Source: Verrucomicrobiales bacterium (GTDB lineage Bacteria; Verrucomicrobiota; Verrucomicrobiia; Verrucomicrobiales; DEV007). Taken from it: a DNA stretch of 58,773 bases. Below are positions 26,995 to 36,320 of this stretch, in pieces (the first letter of the stretch is position 1; each line of letters opens with the position of its first letter). Made by a program: the position numbers and the translations under genes. The notes beneath the pieces are model-generated. The model worked only from the letters and a program-made list of their open reading frames with translations, did not search any database and was not told the origin of the DNA. The stretch lies in the NCBI GenBank assembly GCA_024638765.1, contig JAHEJT010000012.1, positions 1-58,773 on the forward strand. The letters run 5' to 3'.

Positions 26995-27501
26995 ATGGAA
27001 CTCAAGCCACTCCAGCGGGAAGCGATTCCTTCGGCCATCGAAAAGGCCAAGCATTATCGGCTGCTCAACGAGCCGAGCGGGGCGGAGAGCATCATTCGGG
27101 ACGTGCTGCGGGTGGATCCCGCGAACCAGGAGGCCCTCGTGGTCCTGGTCCTGGCGATGGCAGACCAGTTCGGGCGCGGCTACGTGGTCGCAGATCAGCA
27201 GGTCGACGACGTCCTTGCCCGGATCGAGAAAGAATACGACAAGGAGTATTACACCGGCATTGTCTGCGAACGCCGGGGAGTCGCGCAGCTGCGCAGCGAG
27301 GCGCCGGGCGCGGGACACAATGCTTACGAGTGGCTCCGAGACGCCATGGCGCATTATGAATCGGCCGAGAAGCTCAGTGCTTCGGAGAACGATGATGCCG
27401 TGCTCCGGTGGAACACCTGCGCCCGTTTGATCGAGCGCAATCACCTCGAACCCCGCGAAGAGACCGCCGCCGAATCCGGCGCCCCGAATTTTGGGGAATG
27501 A
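26995..27501 (+). CDS. TPR-like helical protein
   Basis: 168 residues from the ATG at 26995; a TTG at 26983 is also in frame. An α-helical TPR-like region is visible: PSAIEKAKHYRLLNEPSGAE, IIRDVLRVDPANQEALVVL, then CERRGVAQLRSEAPGAG and AMAHYESAEKLS. It starts 35 bases after sdhB on the same strand, so it could be a fourth gene of the operon. A role in assembly or regulation of the complex is possible by position only. The C-terminal tail (PREETAAESGAPNFGE) looks disordered. Confidence 0.72.
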   Translation: MELKPLQREAIPSAIEKAKHYRLLNEPSGAESIIRDVLRVDPANQEALVVLVLAMADQFGRGYVVADQQVDDVLARIEKEYDKEYYTGIVCERRGVAQLRSEAPGAGHNAYEWLRDAMAHYESAEKLSASENDDAVLRWNTCARLIERNHLEPREETAAESGAPNFGE

Positions 27502-27532
27502 TCCGGATGGCACTCGGATAAGAGGAACCATG

Positions 27533-27590
27533 GTAGTCCCCGCGCTCCGCGTGGGGTCGGAGAAAACCCCACGCGGAGCGTGGGGACTAC
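27533..27590. repeat. Long perfect-stem palindrome between convergent genes
   Basis: GTAGTCCCCGCGCTCCGCGT begins the left arm and is complementary to the right arm ending GCGGAGCGTGGGGACTAC, with a TCGGAGA-like loop of about 10 bases. It lies between the TPR gene and the convergent antiporter, so it could act as a bidirectional transcription end, though no T tract follows. The GC-rich CGCTCCGCG text resembles the cassettes at 49829, 54581 and 54713. Confidence 0.65.
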
Positions 27591-27638
27591 TTTCGTCCCG
27601 TCGCGCGTGAGCCATGCTTTTTCGGCGACTGCGGTCCC

Positions 27639-29483
27639 TCAGGTTTTCTCACCCTGACCGTGCACGGGTAGCGGCGCGTTTTCCAGAAGGCTGTCCAGAT
27701 CCTGGAGATTCTGCCGGATCATTCCCACATAACGTTCGTCGTCGTGTCGATGAGGCGCGGCTTTTTCGATCACGTCCATCTCGTGTGCCTTGAACCGTCG
27801 CGCCGCGTCCTTGGCGTGATCGCTTTCGTGACCGAGCTCCTCAAGCACCGCGATGGCGCAGTCCAGCGAGGACCCGAGTTGCTCGATGAAGAAGCGCACT
27901 CCCGCGTCGTGCAACTGATAGGCGTGTTGGCGCGAGCAGGCTCTCGCGAGAACCTTGAGATGGGGAAAGTGTTTATGACAGGTTTCGATGATTCCCATGG
28001 ATTGTTCTTCGTCATCCACGGCAAGGATGAGCAAGGCGGCCTCCTCAGCCCCGGCGGCTTTGAGCAGTTGCAGCCGGGTCGCATCCCCATAGTAGCATTT
28101 CATGCCGATGCGACGCAGGAAGTCGACGTGATCGCTGTCGCGTTCGAGCACGGTCGGCATGCAGCCGGCACTGCGCAGCAGGCGGGCGATCGGATGGCCG
28201 AAGCGACCGAATCCCGCGAGCATTACTTTGGCTCCGTCGTTCCGGACATCGGGTTCGCGGTTATCTCCTTCGATCGACGGCGTGCCGAGCCGCGGCAAGA
28301 TCCATTGCTGCGTCGCGCGCAGGAGCAACGGCGCAAGCGCCATCGAGAGCGCCACGGCGGCGATCATCCGGGCACCCATTTCGGAGTCGATCACCCCGTG
28401 GCCGACCGCGAAAGCTCCCAGCACGAATGCGAATTCGCCGCCTTGTGCCAGCGCAGCGGCGAAGAGGAATCGTTGATCGAATGAGAGCCCGAAGACCCGA
28501 GCCAGAATGAAGAGGACGGCGAATTTGAGGACGATCAGCCCGACCACCATCGTGCCAATCGCCAGCGGCTGTGCGGCAATGAGCCCGAAGTCAATGCCGG
28601 CGCCGACGGCGAGGAAGAACACCGCCAGCAGCAGCGCTTTGAAGGGCTCGATGTCGCCTTCGAGTTCGTGCCGGAATTCGCTGCTGGCCAGCATGACCCC
28701 CGCGACGAAAGTGCCGAGCGCGGGCGACAATCCCACCGCGTTCATGAGGAGGGCCACCGCCACGACGAGGGCCAGTGTGGTTGCGGTCAGTGCTTCCGTG
28801 ACCTTCAGTTTCGCCACCCAGCGCAGCCAGGGAGTCAGCAGGAAGCGTCCAACGATGATCACCACTCCCACCGCCCCGAGAATGGCGAGCCCCTGACCCC
28901 ACGCCGGCAGGGAACCGATCCACGAAGGCGCAGAGTGCGTCGCATCCGTCTCGGCGCTTCCAGGCAGATGTGCGAGCAGTGGCAGCAACGCGAGGATGGG
29001 AATCACCGCGATATCCTGAAAGAGCAGCACCGCAAAACTCTGTGATCCGGCGCTGGTGTCGCTGATCCCGCGCTCGCGAAGCGTCTGCATCACGATGGCT
29101 GTCGAGGAGAGCGCGAGAATAAGCCCGAGGGCGAGCCCTTGCCGCCAATCGATGCCCGAGAGCATCGCCACCGCCCCGATCACGAGGGCAGTGGCCACGA
29201 CCTGCAAGCCTCCCAAGCCGAAGATCGGACCTTTCATGCGCCAGAGCCGCGAGAGATCGAGTTCCAGTCCGACGACGAAGAGCATGAGCACCACGCCGAA
29301 TTCGGCAAAGTGCATCACTTCCTCGCGATCCTCGGCGACCAGTCCGAGCACTGCAGGCCCGATGAGCGCTCCCGCGATGAGATAACCGAGGACCGCGCCC
29401 AGCCCGAGCCGGCGGCCGAGGGGTGCGGCAATGGCAGCCGCTGCGAGATAGATGAGTCCGTTGGAAAAAAGGTTATGGTCCAT
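27639..29483 (-). CDS. Kef-type K+/H+ antiporter (CPA2 family) with TrkA-N domain
   Basis: 614 residues. The N-terminal transporter domain of about 12 helices has GLELDLSRLWRMKGP and the CPA2 motif VLLFQDIAVIPILALLPLL. The C-terminal Rossmann domain begins VMLAGFGRFGHPIARLLRSA near residue 420, followed by the TrkA-N body (CYYGDATRLQLLKAAGAEEA). This is the architecture of KefB/KefC. The glutathione-gated efflux of E. coli requires KefF or KefG partners, which are absent here, so the ligand is uncertain. It would exchange K+ (or Na+) for H+. It stands alone, convergent with the sdh operon. Confidence 0.92.
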   Translation of the reverse strand: MDHNLFSNGLIYLAAAAIAAPLGRRLGLGAVLGYLIAGALIGPAVLGLVAEDREEVMHFAEFGVVLMLFVVGLELDLSRLWRMKGPIFGLGGLQVVATALVIGAVAMLSGIDWRQGLALGLILALSSTAIVMQTLRERGISDTSAGSQSFAVLLFQDIAVIPILALLPLLAHLPGSAETDATHSAPSWIGSLPAWGQGLAILGAVGVVIIVGRFLLTPWLRWVAKLKVTEALTATTLALVVAVALLMNAVGLSPALGTFVAGVMLASSEFRHELEGDIEPFKALLLAVFFLAVGAGIDFGLIAAQPLAIGTMVVGLIVLKFAVLFILARVFGLSFDQRFLFAAALAQGGEFAFVLGAFAVGHGVIDSEMGARMIAAVALSMALAPLLLRATQQWILPRLGTPSIEGDNREPDVRNDGAKVMLAGFGRFGHPIARLLRSAGCMPTVLERDSDHVDFLRRIGMKCYYGDATRLQLLKAAGAEEAALLILAVDDEEQSMGIIETCHKHFPHLKVLARACSRQHAYQLHDAGVRFFIEQLGSSLDCAIAVLEELGHESDHAKDAARRFKAHEMDVIEKAAPHRHDDERYVGMIRQNLQDLDSLLENAPLPVHGQGEKT

Positions 29484-29646
29484 GGCTGTTCTTGAATTTC
29501 TGGCGAGAGTTCAGTCGCTCTTCTTGAATTACCCCATTTTCAGAAAAAAGAAACCGACCCATCTAATAATGCATCCAAACAAGTGTTGAAATCGAAAGCC
29601 TGAGGAATAAGAGTGGGCGCCACCCGATTCCCAGACACAGATATCC

Positions 29647-30654
29647 ATGAGCATCCGAGCATACGCAGCCAACGAGCCGAACGGAAAACTTGAGCCCTTC
29701 GAATATGATCCGGAGGCACTGGGCTCCGATGAGGTGGACATCGATGTCGATTTCTGCGGCATCTGCCACAGCGATCTGAGCATGTGGAATAATGACTGGG
29801 AGATGAGCGTGTATCCGCTGGTGCCCGGCCACGAAATTTCCGGCAGGATCAGGGCGAAAGGCGAAGGCGTGATCCATCTCGAGGTCGGCCAGAAAGTCGG
29901 GCTCGGCTGGTTCAGCCGATCCTGCGGCACCTGCGAGCAATGTATCAACGGGGATTTCAATCTCTGCGCCCAGGGCGAGGGAACCATCGTCGGGCGGCAC
30001 GGCGGTTTCGCCGACAAGGTGCGGACCCAGGCGCTCTGGGCCAGTCCGATTCCCGAGGGCGTCGACCCGGCCACTGCGGGCCCGCTGTTCTGCGGTGGCA
30101 TCACGGTTTTCAATCCCATCGTCCTCAACGACGTTTCCCCGGCAGATCGCGTCGGTGTCGTCGGCATTGGCGGGCTTGGTCACATGGCGCTCCAGTTTCT
30201 TTCCAAGTGGGGATGCGAAGTGACCGCCTTCTCCAGTCCTGGGAAGGAAGCGGATGTCCGCGCCCTCGGCGCGCACCACTTCGTGAACTCGCGGGACGAA
30301 AAGAACCTGGAGAGCCTCGCGAACAGCTTCGATCTGCTCCTGGTTACGGTGAACGTCGATCTGAACTGGGATCTCTACATTTCGACCCTGAAACCGAAGG
30401 GCCGGTTGCACCTCGTCGGGGCGGCGCCGAAAGTCGAGGCGGCGGTGTTCCCTTTGATCGGCGGACAGAAATCGATCGGCGGATCCCCCCTGGGGAGTCC
30501 CGGCACCACCGCGGATATGCTCGAGTTCTCGGCCCGCCACGGCATCGCGCCGAAGACCGAGGTGTTTCCCATGTCCGAGGTCAACCAGGCCCTGGAGAAA
30601 CTGCACGCGGAGAGCCCTTCCCATCGAATCGTGCTGCAAAACGACTTTAGTTAG
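29647..30654 (+). CDS. Zinc-dependent alcohol dehydrogenase (YahK/CAD-like)
   Basis: 335-residue medium-chain dehydrogenase. The catalytic zinc ligands Cys40 (in CGICHSD), His62 (in GHEISG) and a Cys in FCGGIT are present. The structural zinc loop is Cys93, Cys96, Cys99 and Cys107 (CGTCEQC...C). The nucleotide-binding motif GIGGLGHMALQF is near 175; such enzymes usually use NADPH to reduce aldehydes. The nearest relatives by pattern are YahK and cinnamyl-alcohol-dehydrogenase-like aldehyde reductases. No substrate is given by context: upstream is a divergent antiporter and downstream a broken PEP-CTERM gene. Confidence 0.92.
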   Translation: MSIRAYAANEPNGKLEPFEYDPEALGSDEVDIDVDFCGICHSDLSMWNNDWEMSVYPLVPGHEISGRIRAKGEGVIHLEVGQKVGLGWFSRSCGTCEQCINGDFNLCAQGEGTIVGRHGGFADKVRTQALWASPIPEGVDPATAGPLFCGGITVFNPIVLNDVSPADRVGVVGIGGLGHMALQFLSKWGCEVTAFSSPGKEADVRALGAHHFVNSRDEKNLESLANSFDLLLVTVNVDLNWDLYISTLKPKGRLHLVGAAPKVEAAVFPLIGGQKSIGGSPLGSPGTTADMLEFSARHGIAPKTEVFPMSEVNQALEKLHAESPSHRIVLQNDFS

Positions 30655-30671
30655 ATGGGAAACTCTCGTGA

Positions 30672-30905
30672 TTTCCGCTATGGATTCCTGCCGCCCATCG
30701 ATTCTTCCTTAAGGGTGAAGGAAGCACCCGGGCCACAGACACCGACGGCAACCTGATACTCTCCAGTGACGACGGCGCTACCTACAGGACCGTCGGACCC
30801 AGTTTCGATATCAACTTCGAAGTCAACGTCGTCCTTGAGCCTTCCCGCCTCCTTCTGCTTGCCATGGGCGGCATCGGCGTTCTCGCCGTGCGCAGCCGGC
30901 GATAA
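30672..30905 (+). pseudogene. Remnant of a PEP-CTERM protein (C-terminal tail only)
   Basis: The frame is open from 30672 to the TAA at 30903-30905, but has no upstream start codon. It encodes about 77 residues ending in VVLEPSRLLLLAMGGIGVLA then VRSRR, the layout of a PEP-CTERM sorting signal: EPS-like motif, hydrophobic helix and terminal Arg cluster. The preceding residues (TDTDGNLILSSDDGATYRTV) look like β-rich secreted sequence. The 5' part is missing, and the preceding ADH stop lies 18 bases before the frame opens. It suggests a deletion or insertion. An exosortase was not seen in this window. Confidence 0.65.
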
Positions 30906-30998
30906 AAGGCGCAGGCTCCAGGGGCGGATCGATGTGGGCGCGAGAAAGTGAAAGGTCCGGCCGATCCAGACCGTTAACTGGATTAACCACGATACCTG

Positions 30999-33287
30999 AT
31001 GAAAAACTCCCTCTTGCCCCCTGGCGGACTCGTCTCCCTCGTAATCCTGTCGACAATCCTTTCTGTCGCTGCCCCCGCGGCGGCGCAGCAGCTGGTGCTG
31101 GCCGCCCCAATCGCGGATCACATGGTCCTGCAGCAGGGCAAACGGACTTCGATCTGGGGCACGGCGGCACCCGGCGCCGCGATCGAGGTGGCCTTCGCGG
31201 GCCAGACAGTGGCGGCGAAAGCCGGGAAGGACGGCGCCTGGGAGGCGCGATTGAAGCCATTGAAAAAAAATATGAAACCGCGAGTCCTCACGGTGACTGC
31301 GGGTTCTGAGTCAGTGAAAGTCCAGGACGTGCTCGTCGGGGAGGTCTGGATGTGCTCCGGCCAGTCGAACATGGGCTGGACCCTCGCCAAGTCGGAGAAT
31401 GCCGAGGTTGAAATCGCGGCGGCCGACTATCCGCACGTGCGCCTTTTCGCGACGCCGCTCGGGACCGCCGCCGACCCCCAGCGGGATACCTTTGGAGAAT
31501 GGAAGCTTTGTGCGCCCGACAGCGCAGGCTCGTTCTCGGCGGTGGGTTATCACTTCGGGCGCGAGCTCGCCGAGGCGCTCGGCAAGGGCACGCCCCTGGG
31601 TCTCATCAACACGGCCTGGGGCGGAAAACCGTCCGAGTCCTTTACGACGCGCAAAAAACTGGAGTCGGTGCCTTCGGCCCGGCCGCTGCTCGCGGAATGG
31701 GACAGAAAACAAGCCGCCTTCGACGAACCGGTCCTCCGGGCGGCTTACGAAAAGGCGTTGTCGCGGTGGGAGGCCGCGGTGAAGAAAATCCGGGAAGAAG
31801 CCAAGGCCAAGGGCGAAAAGCCGGGGAGGATGCCGCGGCGTCCGCAAGAGCCGGTCGCGCCCCGGTTGAACCCGAATTTCCCGGGATCGATTTCCAACAG
31901 CATGATCGAACCGTGGACGCGTTACGCGATTGCGGGGGCGATCTGGTACCAAGGCGAGTCCAACCAGTGGCGCGCGGCGCAGTATCGGGATATCTTCCCG
32001 GCGATGATCGAGGACTGGCGCGCGCGCTGGGGAGATAAATTTCCCTTCTACTTCGTCCAGCTCGCGAATTTCACGACGCCGTCGACCGCGCCGGGGACGC
32101 CGAATCAATGGGCCGAGCTGCAGGAAGCGCAGACGCTGACTCTCCAGCGGCTGCCGAAGACGGGAATGGCGATCATCAACGATATCGGCGAGGCCGGCAA
32201 TGTTCATCCGAAGAACAAGAAGGATGTCGGGAAGCGGCTCGCGTTGTGGGCACTGGCACGGGACTACGGGAAGGGGATTTCTCCCTACAGCGGGCCGATC
32301 TACGAGAGCCACGAGATCTCCGGTAACAAGGTCCGCGTACATTTCCAGCACGTCGGCGAGGGCCTGGCGGCACGGGACGGCGGAAAGTTGCAACGGTTTG
32401 AAATCGCAGGGGCAGACGAGGTGTTTCACTGGGCGGATGCCGAGATTTCGAAGGATGGCAGGAGCGTGATCGTCGCCAGCCCGAAAGTGAAAAAACCGGC
32501 CTCGGTGCGCTACGCCTGGGCGGCCAACCCGGAGGGGGCCAACCTGGTGAACTCGGCGGGATTGCCGGCCTCGCTCTTCCGGACGGACGACTGGAAGATG
32601 ATCACCGCGGGAGTGCGCACCTTCGATGAAAGCCAGGTAAAGCGCCAGGTCGCTAATCTCGGGAAGGTGCATGCGCAGCTCGAAGAGCGCGGCTGGACGG
32701 TTCTCTTCAACGGGAACAATCTTGCGGGATGGATGAATCCCTACGATCACGGCGAGGCGAGTGTGGTGGACGGGGAGATCCACCTGGTGGCCGACAAGAA
32801 GTTCTTTCTCTGCACGGAAGAGGTTTACGGCGATTTTACGTTCACTGGAGAGGTGCGGCTGCCGGAGGGCAAGTCGAACTCGGGCTTCATGTTCCGCTGT
32901 CACGTCGAGCCCAACAAAGTCTACGGATACCAGGCCGAGGTAGACGGATCGGATCGGCGCTGGTCGGGCGGCCTCTATGACGAGGGGCGGCGCGGCTGGA
33001 TCTGGCCGAGTACCAAGGGGCGGACGAAAGTGGACAAGTTCCTCGAGCACGAAGCGGAATCGCAGGCGCACTTCGCGAAACCCGAAGTGGCGGGTGCCCT
33101 GAAGCGCAATGACTGGAACAAGTACGAGATCACCTGCCGCGGAAACTCGATCGTGATCAAGGTGAACGGGGTCCTGACGACGCGCTTCAAAGACGACACG
33201 GATGCCTCGGGTCACATTGCGATCCAGCACCATGGGGAGGACGGCCAGGTCTACCGCTTTCGCAATCTCTACTTGCGCAAATTGTAG
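30999..33287 (+). CDS. Sialate O-acetylesterase (SASA) fused to DUF1080 domain
   Basis: 762 residues. Signal peptide ending near PAAAQQ. The SGNH/SASA esterase domain (residues about 115-470) has the nucleophile block CSGQSNMGW (Ser123), the AWGGKPSES block, the WYQGESN block and GEAGNVHPKNK with the likely Asp/His pair. A β-rich segment follows. Residues about 565-762 are a DUF1080 (3-keto-disaccharide hydrolase-like) jelly roll: GWTVLFNGNNLAGWMNPYDH, NSGFMFRCHVEPNKVYGYQA, WNKYEITCRGNSIVIKVNGV. The fusion suggests processing of acetylated glycosides outside the cytoplasm. The start ATG at 30999 follows a gap that carries the PEP-CTERM remnant. Confidence 0.93.
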   Translation: MKNSLLPPGGLVSLVILSTILSVAAPAAAQQLVLAAPIADHMVLQQGKRTSIWGTAAPGAAIEVAFAGQTVAAKAGKDGAWEARLKPLKKNMKPRVLTVTAGSESVKVQDVLVGEVWMCSGQSNMGWTLAKSENAEVEIAAADYPHVRLFATPLGTAADPQRDTFGEWKLCAPDSAGSFSAVGYHFGRELAEALGKGTPLGLINTAWGGKPSESFTTRKKLESVPSARPLLAEWDRKQAAFDEPVLRAAYEKALSRWEAAVKKIREEAKAKGEKPGRMPRRPQEPVAPRLNPNFPGSISNSMIEPWTRYAIAGAIWYQGESNQWRAAQYRDIFPAMIEDWRARWGDKFPFYFVQLANFTTPSTAPGTPNQWAELQEAQTLTLQRLPKTGMAIINDIGEAGNVHPKNKKDVGKRLALWALARDYGKGISPYSGPIYESHEISGNKVRVHFQHVGEGLAARDGGKLQRFEIAGADEVFHWADAEISKDGRSVIVASPKVKKPASVRYAWAANPEGANLVNSAGLPASLFRTDDWKMITAGVRTFDESQVKRQVANLGKVHAQLEERGWTVLFNGNNLAGWMNPYDHGEASVVDGEIHLVADKKFFLCTEEVYGDFTFTGEVRLPEGKSNSGFMFRCHVEPNKVYGYQAEVDGSDRRWSGGLYDEGRRGWIWPSTKGRTKVDKFLEHEAESQAHFAKPEVAGALKRNDWNKYEITCRGNSIVIKVNGVLTTRFKDDTDASGHIAIQHHGEDGQVYRFRNLYLRKL

Positions 33288-33322
33288 GGCGGGCGCCGCA
33301 TTCAGACTGGCGGCCGGAACCC

Positions 33323-33382
33323 GGCAACGACGAAGCGTTGCCCTCCAAAGTCAGGCGTGGAGGGCAACGCTTCGTCGTTGCC
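33323..33382. repeat. Perfect 25-bp inverted repeat (CAACGCTTCGTCGTTGCC family)
   Basis: GGCAACGACGAAGCGTTGCC plus CTCCA at 33323-33347 is repeated in exact reverse complement at 33358-33382, with a 10-base spacer. It lies between the SASA-DUF1080 stop and the convergent rapA stop, where it could serve as a terminator stem. The sequence at 52296 (CAATGACAAAGCATTGCCCT) is a diverged relative. Confidence 0.7.
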
Positions 33383-33403
33383 GTGAATTGAACCTTGAAC
33401 CTC

Positions 33404-36235
33404 CTAAACGTCCTGCCGGATCAGGCGGACCGAATCCAGCCGGAGGCGGGCGCCGCCGATCTGCGTTTCCAGGGCCGCGGCTTCTTCTTCGGCGATGCGA
33501 ATTTCCTCGGCGCGCACCGGGTGATTCCGTGCGCGCAGTTCCACGAGGCGCTCCGTTTCGGCGTCGAGCATCTCCCGCATTCTCTTGGACGCGGATTTGC
33601 GCATCGATTTCGCCCGTTTCGACGCCAGGGCCAAAGCAGTCTCCAGCATCCGCGGCATCACTTTCTTCAAGGGACGCGCATTTTCGCGGAGCCAAGCGCG
33701 ACGCGCGTCGCGGACCACCTCCTCGAGTCGTCCCTGAGAAAAATCCTTGGTGCGATCGCGCATTTCGTGATCGACCACCACCCGCACCGGGGTGGGGGGG
33801 AGAAAGCGTTCCGGGTGCAGTTTCTCCGGGGCCACGCATTCCAGGACGTAGACGGCCTCGAAGAGGAGCCCCTGGGAACCGTATTCCTCCCACTTGACGA
33901 GGGACGCGTTGCCCCGCTCCGAGGAGAGCAGCAGGTCGATGGCGCTCGTCACCATGGGATGATCCCAGGTCAGATACCCGATGTCTTCCCGGCCCAGGGC
34001 GGTGCCGCGATCGAAGGTGACGGTCATCCCTTCCTCGGGCAGGCCGGGGAACGCTTCGATCGAAAAGAGATGCTCGGGTTTCAAGAGAAAGCGCCGCGTA
34101 TCGAGATCCTCCACCGTGACGCCGAAATGATCGAAGATTTGGAGCATGAACTGCTCCAGGGTCTTGTCGGCGTCGATTTCTTCGATCGCCGTGACGAGGG
34201 CTTCGGCGGCATCCGTCCGGCAGGAAGAGAGTTCCAGGAGATGGTCGCGGCCTTGCTCCAGGTCTTCATCGACGCGTTTCTTGAACGCCTGCGCCTCTCG
34301 GAGCAGGTTATCCCAGTGCTCTTCCCAGCAATCCGCGCGCTCGGGCTCGAGAGAAAGCGTGCGCATCAGGGACTGAAACTGCCGGACGTAGGCTTCCCCG
34401 CCGTGGAGGCACTGCTGCAAGGCGTCGAGTCCCTCGTGAAACCAGCGCGCCCACAGCTCCTGGATGGTGCCCGCGAGATAGGGGATATGGATCTGGATGG
34501 TCTGCGTCTGCCCGATGCGATCGAGGCGCCCGATGCGCTGCTCGAGGAGCGCGGGATCGATGGGGAGATCGAAGAGCACCAGGTGATGGGCGAATTGAAA
34601 GTTCCGGCCCTCGCTTCCGATCTCCGAGCAGATGAGAAGGCGCGCGCCGTCGACCTCCGCGAACCAGGCGGCGTTGCGATCGCGCTGGATCAGCGTGAGG
34701 CCCTCGTGGAAGAGACCCAGCTCGATATTGATTTTCTGCGACAGGGCAGGGCCCAGTGCCTCGGCTTTCGCCCTGCTGGAACAGATCAGGAGGAACTTAT
34801 CATCCGGATTCTCCCGGAGCAGATCCGCCAGCCAGGTAATCTTCGGGTCCTCATCAAATCGAAACTCCGGCGGGCCGGCGCTTTCATCGGGAGAAAAGAG
34901 CTGCTGGTATTCCTGGCTGATGGTTTGCCGCCACTTCGGGAGATCCGCCGCAGAGACCGGCAGCGGCGCGAGATGTGCTTCGCGCGACGGGAACCCCTCC
35001 ATGGAACTGCGGCGATTGCGGAAAATGACCCGGCCCATGCCGTTCAAGTCGAGGAGTGCCTCCAGCAGATGTGCGCGTTCCGCATCATCGGGAGTCTCGG
35101 GAATCTCGATCTCCAGCAGTTCCCGCAACCGTGAAACCGTTTCGGGGGCGAGCGGATTCTCGCGCAAGATGGAGTCGGCGAGACGCGAGACGTCGCGGTA
35201 TCCATCCGCTTCCTTGATGAACGCCGGAAGATTCGGGTAGCGCGCGGGATCGAGGAGGCGCAGGCGGGCGAAGTGTCCCTGGCGTCCGAGCTGTTCCGGG
35301 GTCGCCGTCAGCAGGAGCAGGCCGGGTGTCTCGGCGGCCAGCGTCTCCACGGTCTCGTACTCCGGGCTCACGGATTCCGGTGACCACTGGAGGTGGTGGG
35401 CTTCGTCCACGATAATGAGATCCCATCCGGCGGCCACGGCCTGGCGGCGGCGGCGTCGCGCGCCAGCCAGCCAGCGGACGGAACAAAGCACCAATTGATC
35501 GTCGAGAAAAGGGTTGGCCTCGGGATCTTTTTCCTCGATAGATTCGCAACGTTCCTCGTCGTAAATATTGAACTGGATGTGGAAACGGCGCAGCAGTTCG
35601 ACGAACCACTGGTGGACCAGGGATTCAGGGACCAGGATCAGCGCGCGATGGACCCGGCCGCTGTGGTAAAGACGATGCAGAATGAGGCAGGCTTCAATGG
35701 TCTTTCCGAGCCCGACTTCATCGGCGAGCAGCACGCGGGGGGTGTGACGGAGCGCGACTTCATGCGCGATGTAAAGCTGGTGGGGGATCAAGGAGAGCCG
35801 CCCGCCGATGAGTCCGCGCACGTCGCGGCTGCGGGCCTCACAGCGGTGCGAGAGCGCCTGCTGCCGTAATTGGTAGACGGACGATTCCTCGCATTGCCCT
35901 GCCAGCAGGCGGGCATCGGGCTTATTAAAACTCATGGTGTCCGCGACCCCGGTTTCCGGCAACTCGACGCCGTCGCCGGTGTAAGTGAGAAGCCCGGCTT
36001 CTTCGCGCACGTCTTGCACCACGAACTCGACCCCATCGTGTGGCTTGATCACGTCACCGGTCTCAAAGATCACCCGTCGCAAGGGGGCGCTCTCCATGGC
36101 ATAAACCTGGGTCTCGCCGCGGGCCGGGAACAGGATATGCACGCGATCGGGCTCCAGCTTGAGGACCAGGCCCAGGCCCAGTTCCGGTTGGGTATTACTG
36201 ACCCAGCGTTGGCCCTGGATGTATTGCACACTCAT
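33404..36235 (-). CDS. rapA: RapA-type SNF2 ATPase, RNA polymerase-associated
   Basis: 943 residues, near the E. coli RapA length of 968. The N-terminal Tudor-like region (GQRWVSNTQPELGLGLVLKL) precedes the SNF2 core. Walker A is VLLADEVGLGKTIEA (Lys178), Walker B is IIVDEAHHLQW (Asp277-His280) and motif VI is EQRIGRLDRIGQTQ. The C-terminal RapA-specific region continues to VRLIRQDV. RapA recycles RNA polymerase from post-termination complexes by ATP-driven backtracking. It stands alone between SASA-DUF1080 and the repeat cluster at 36.3 kb. The start ATG at 36235 is well placed. Confidence 0.94.
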   Translation of the reverse strand: MSVQYIQGQRWVSNTQPELGLGLVLKLEPDRVHILFPARGETQVYAMESAPLRRVIFETGDVIKPHDGVEFVVQDVREEAGLLTYTGDGVELPETGVADTMSFNKPDARLLAGQCEESSVYQLRQQALSHRCEARSRDVRGLIGGRLSLIPHQLYIAHEVALRHTPRVLLADEVGLGKTIEACLILHRLYHSGRVHRALILVPESLVHQWFVELLRRFHIQFNIYDEERCESIEEKDPEANPFLDDQLVLCSVRWLAGARRRRRQAVAAGWDLIIVDEAHHLQWSPESVSPEYETVETLAAETPGLLLLTATPEQLGRQGHFARLRLLDPARYPNLPAFIKEADGYRDVSRLADSILRENPLAPETVSRLRELLEIEIPETPDDAERAHLLEALLDLNGMGRVIFRNRRSSMEGFPSREAHLAPLPVSAADLPKWRQTISQEYQQLFSPDESAGPPEFRFDEDPKITWLADLLRENPDDKFLLICSSRAKAEALGPALSQKINIELGLFHEGLTLIQRDRNAAWFAEVDGARLLICSEIGSEGRNFQFAHHLVLFDLPIDPALLEQRIGRLDRIGQTQTIQIHIPYLAGTIQELWARWFHEGLDALQQCLHGGEAYVRQFQSLMRTLSLEPERADCWEEHWDNLLREAQAFKKRVDEDLEQGRDHLLELSSCRTDAAEALVTAIEEIDADKTLEQFMLQIFDHFGVTVEDLDTRRFLLKPEHLFSIEAFPGLPEEGMTVTFDRGTALGREDIGYLTWDHPMVTSAIDLLLSSERGNASLVKWEEYGSQGLLFEAVYVLECVAPEKLHPERFLPPTPVRVVVDHEMRDRTKDFSQGRLEEVVRDARRAWLRENARPLKKVMPRMLETALALASKRAKSMRKSASKRMREMLDAETERLVELRARNHPVRAEEIRIAEEEAAALETQIGGARLRLDSVRLIRQDV

Positions 36236-36320
36236 ACAGATTCAACCTGCAGGTCTTAAAGCGGACGTGCACAAACCTCAAGATTTGATTTAGGCGCCGC
36301 GGGGGAAGAAAAGTTTCTAC

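Noticed and set aside
27639..29483. Complete glutathione-gated Kef system
   Set aside because: No KefF or KefG-like ancillary gene is adjacent, so only a Kef-type antiporter is claimed.
31311..33233. 640-residue minus-strand ORF opposite the SASA-DUF1080 gene
   Set aside because: The plus strand carries a complete signal peptide, the SGNH blocks and DUF1080; the opposite frame has no domain.
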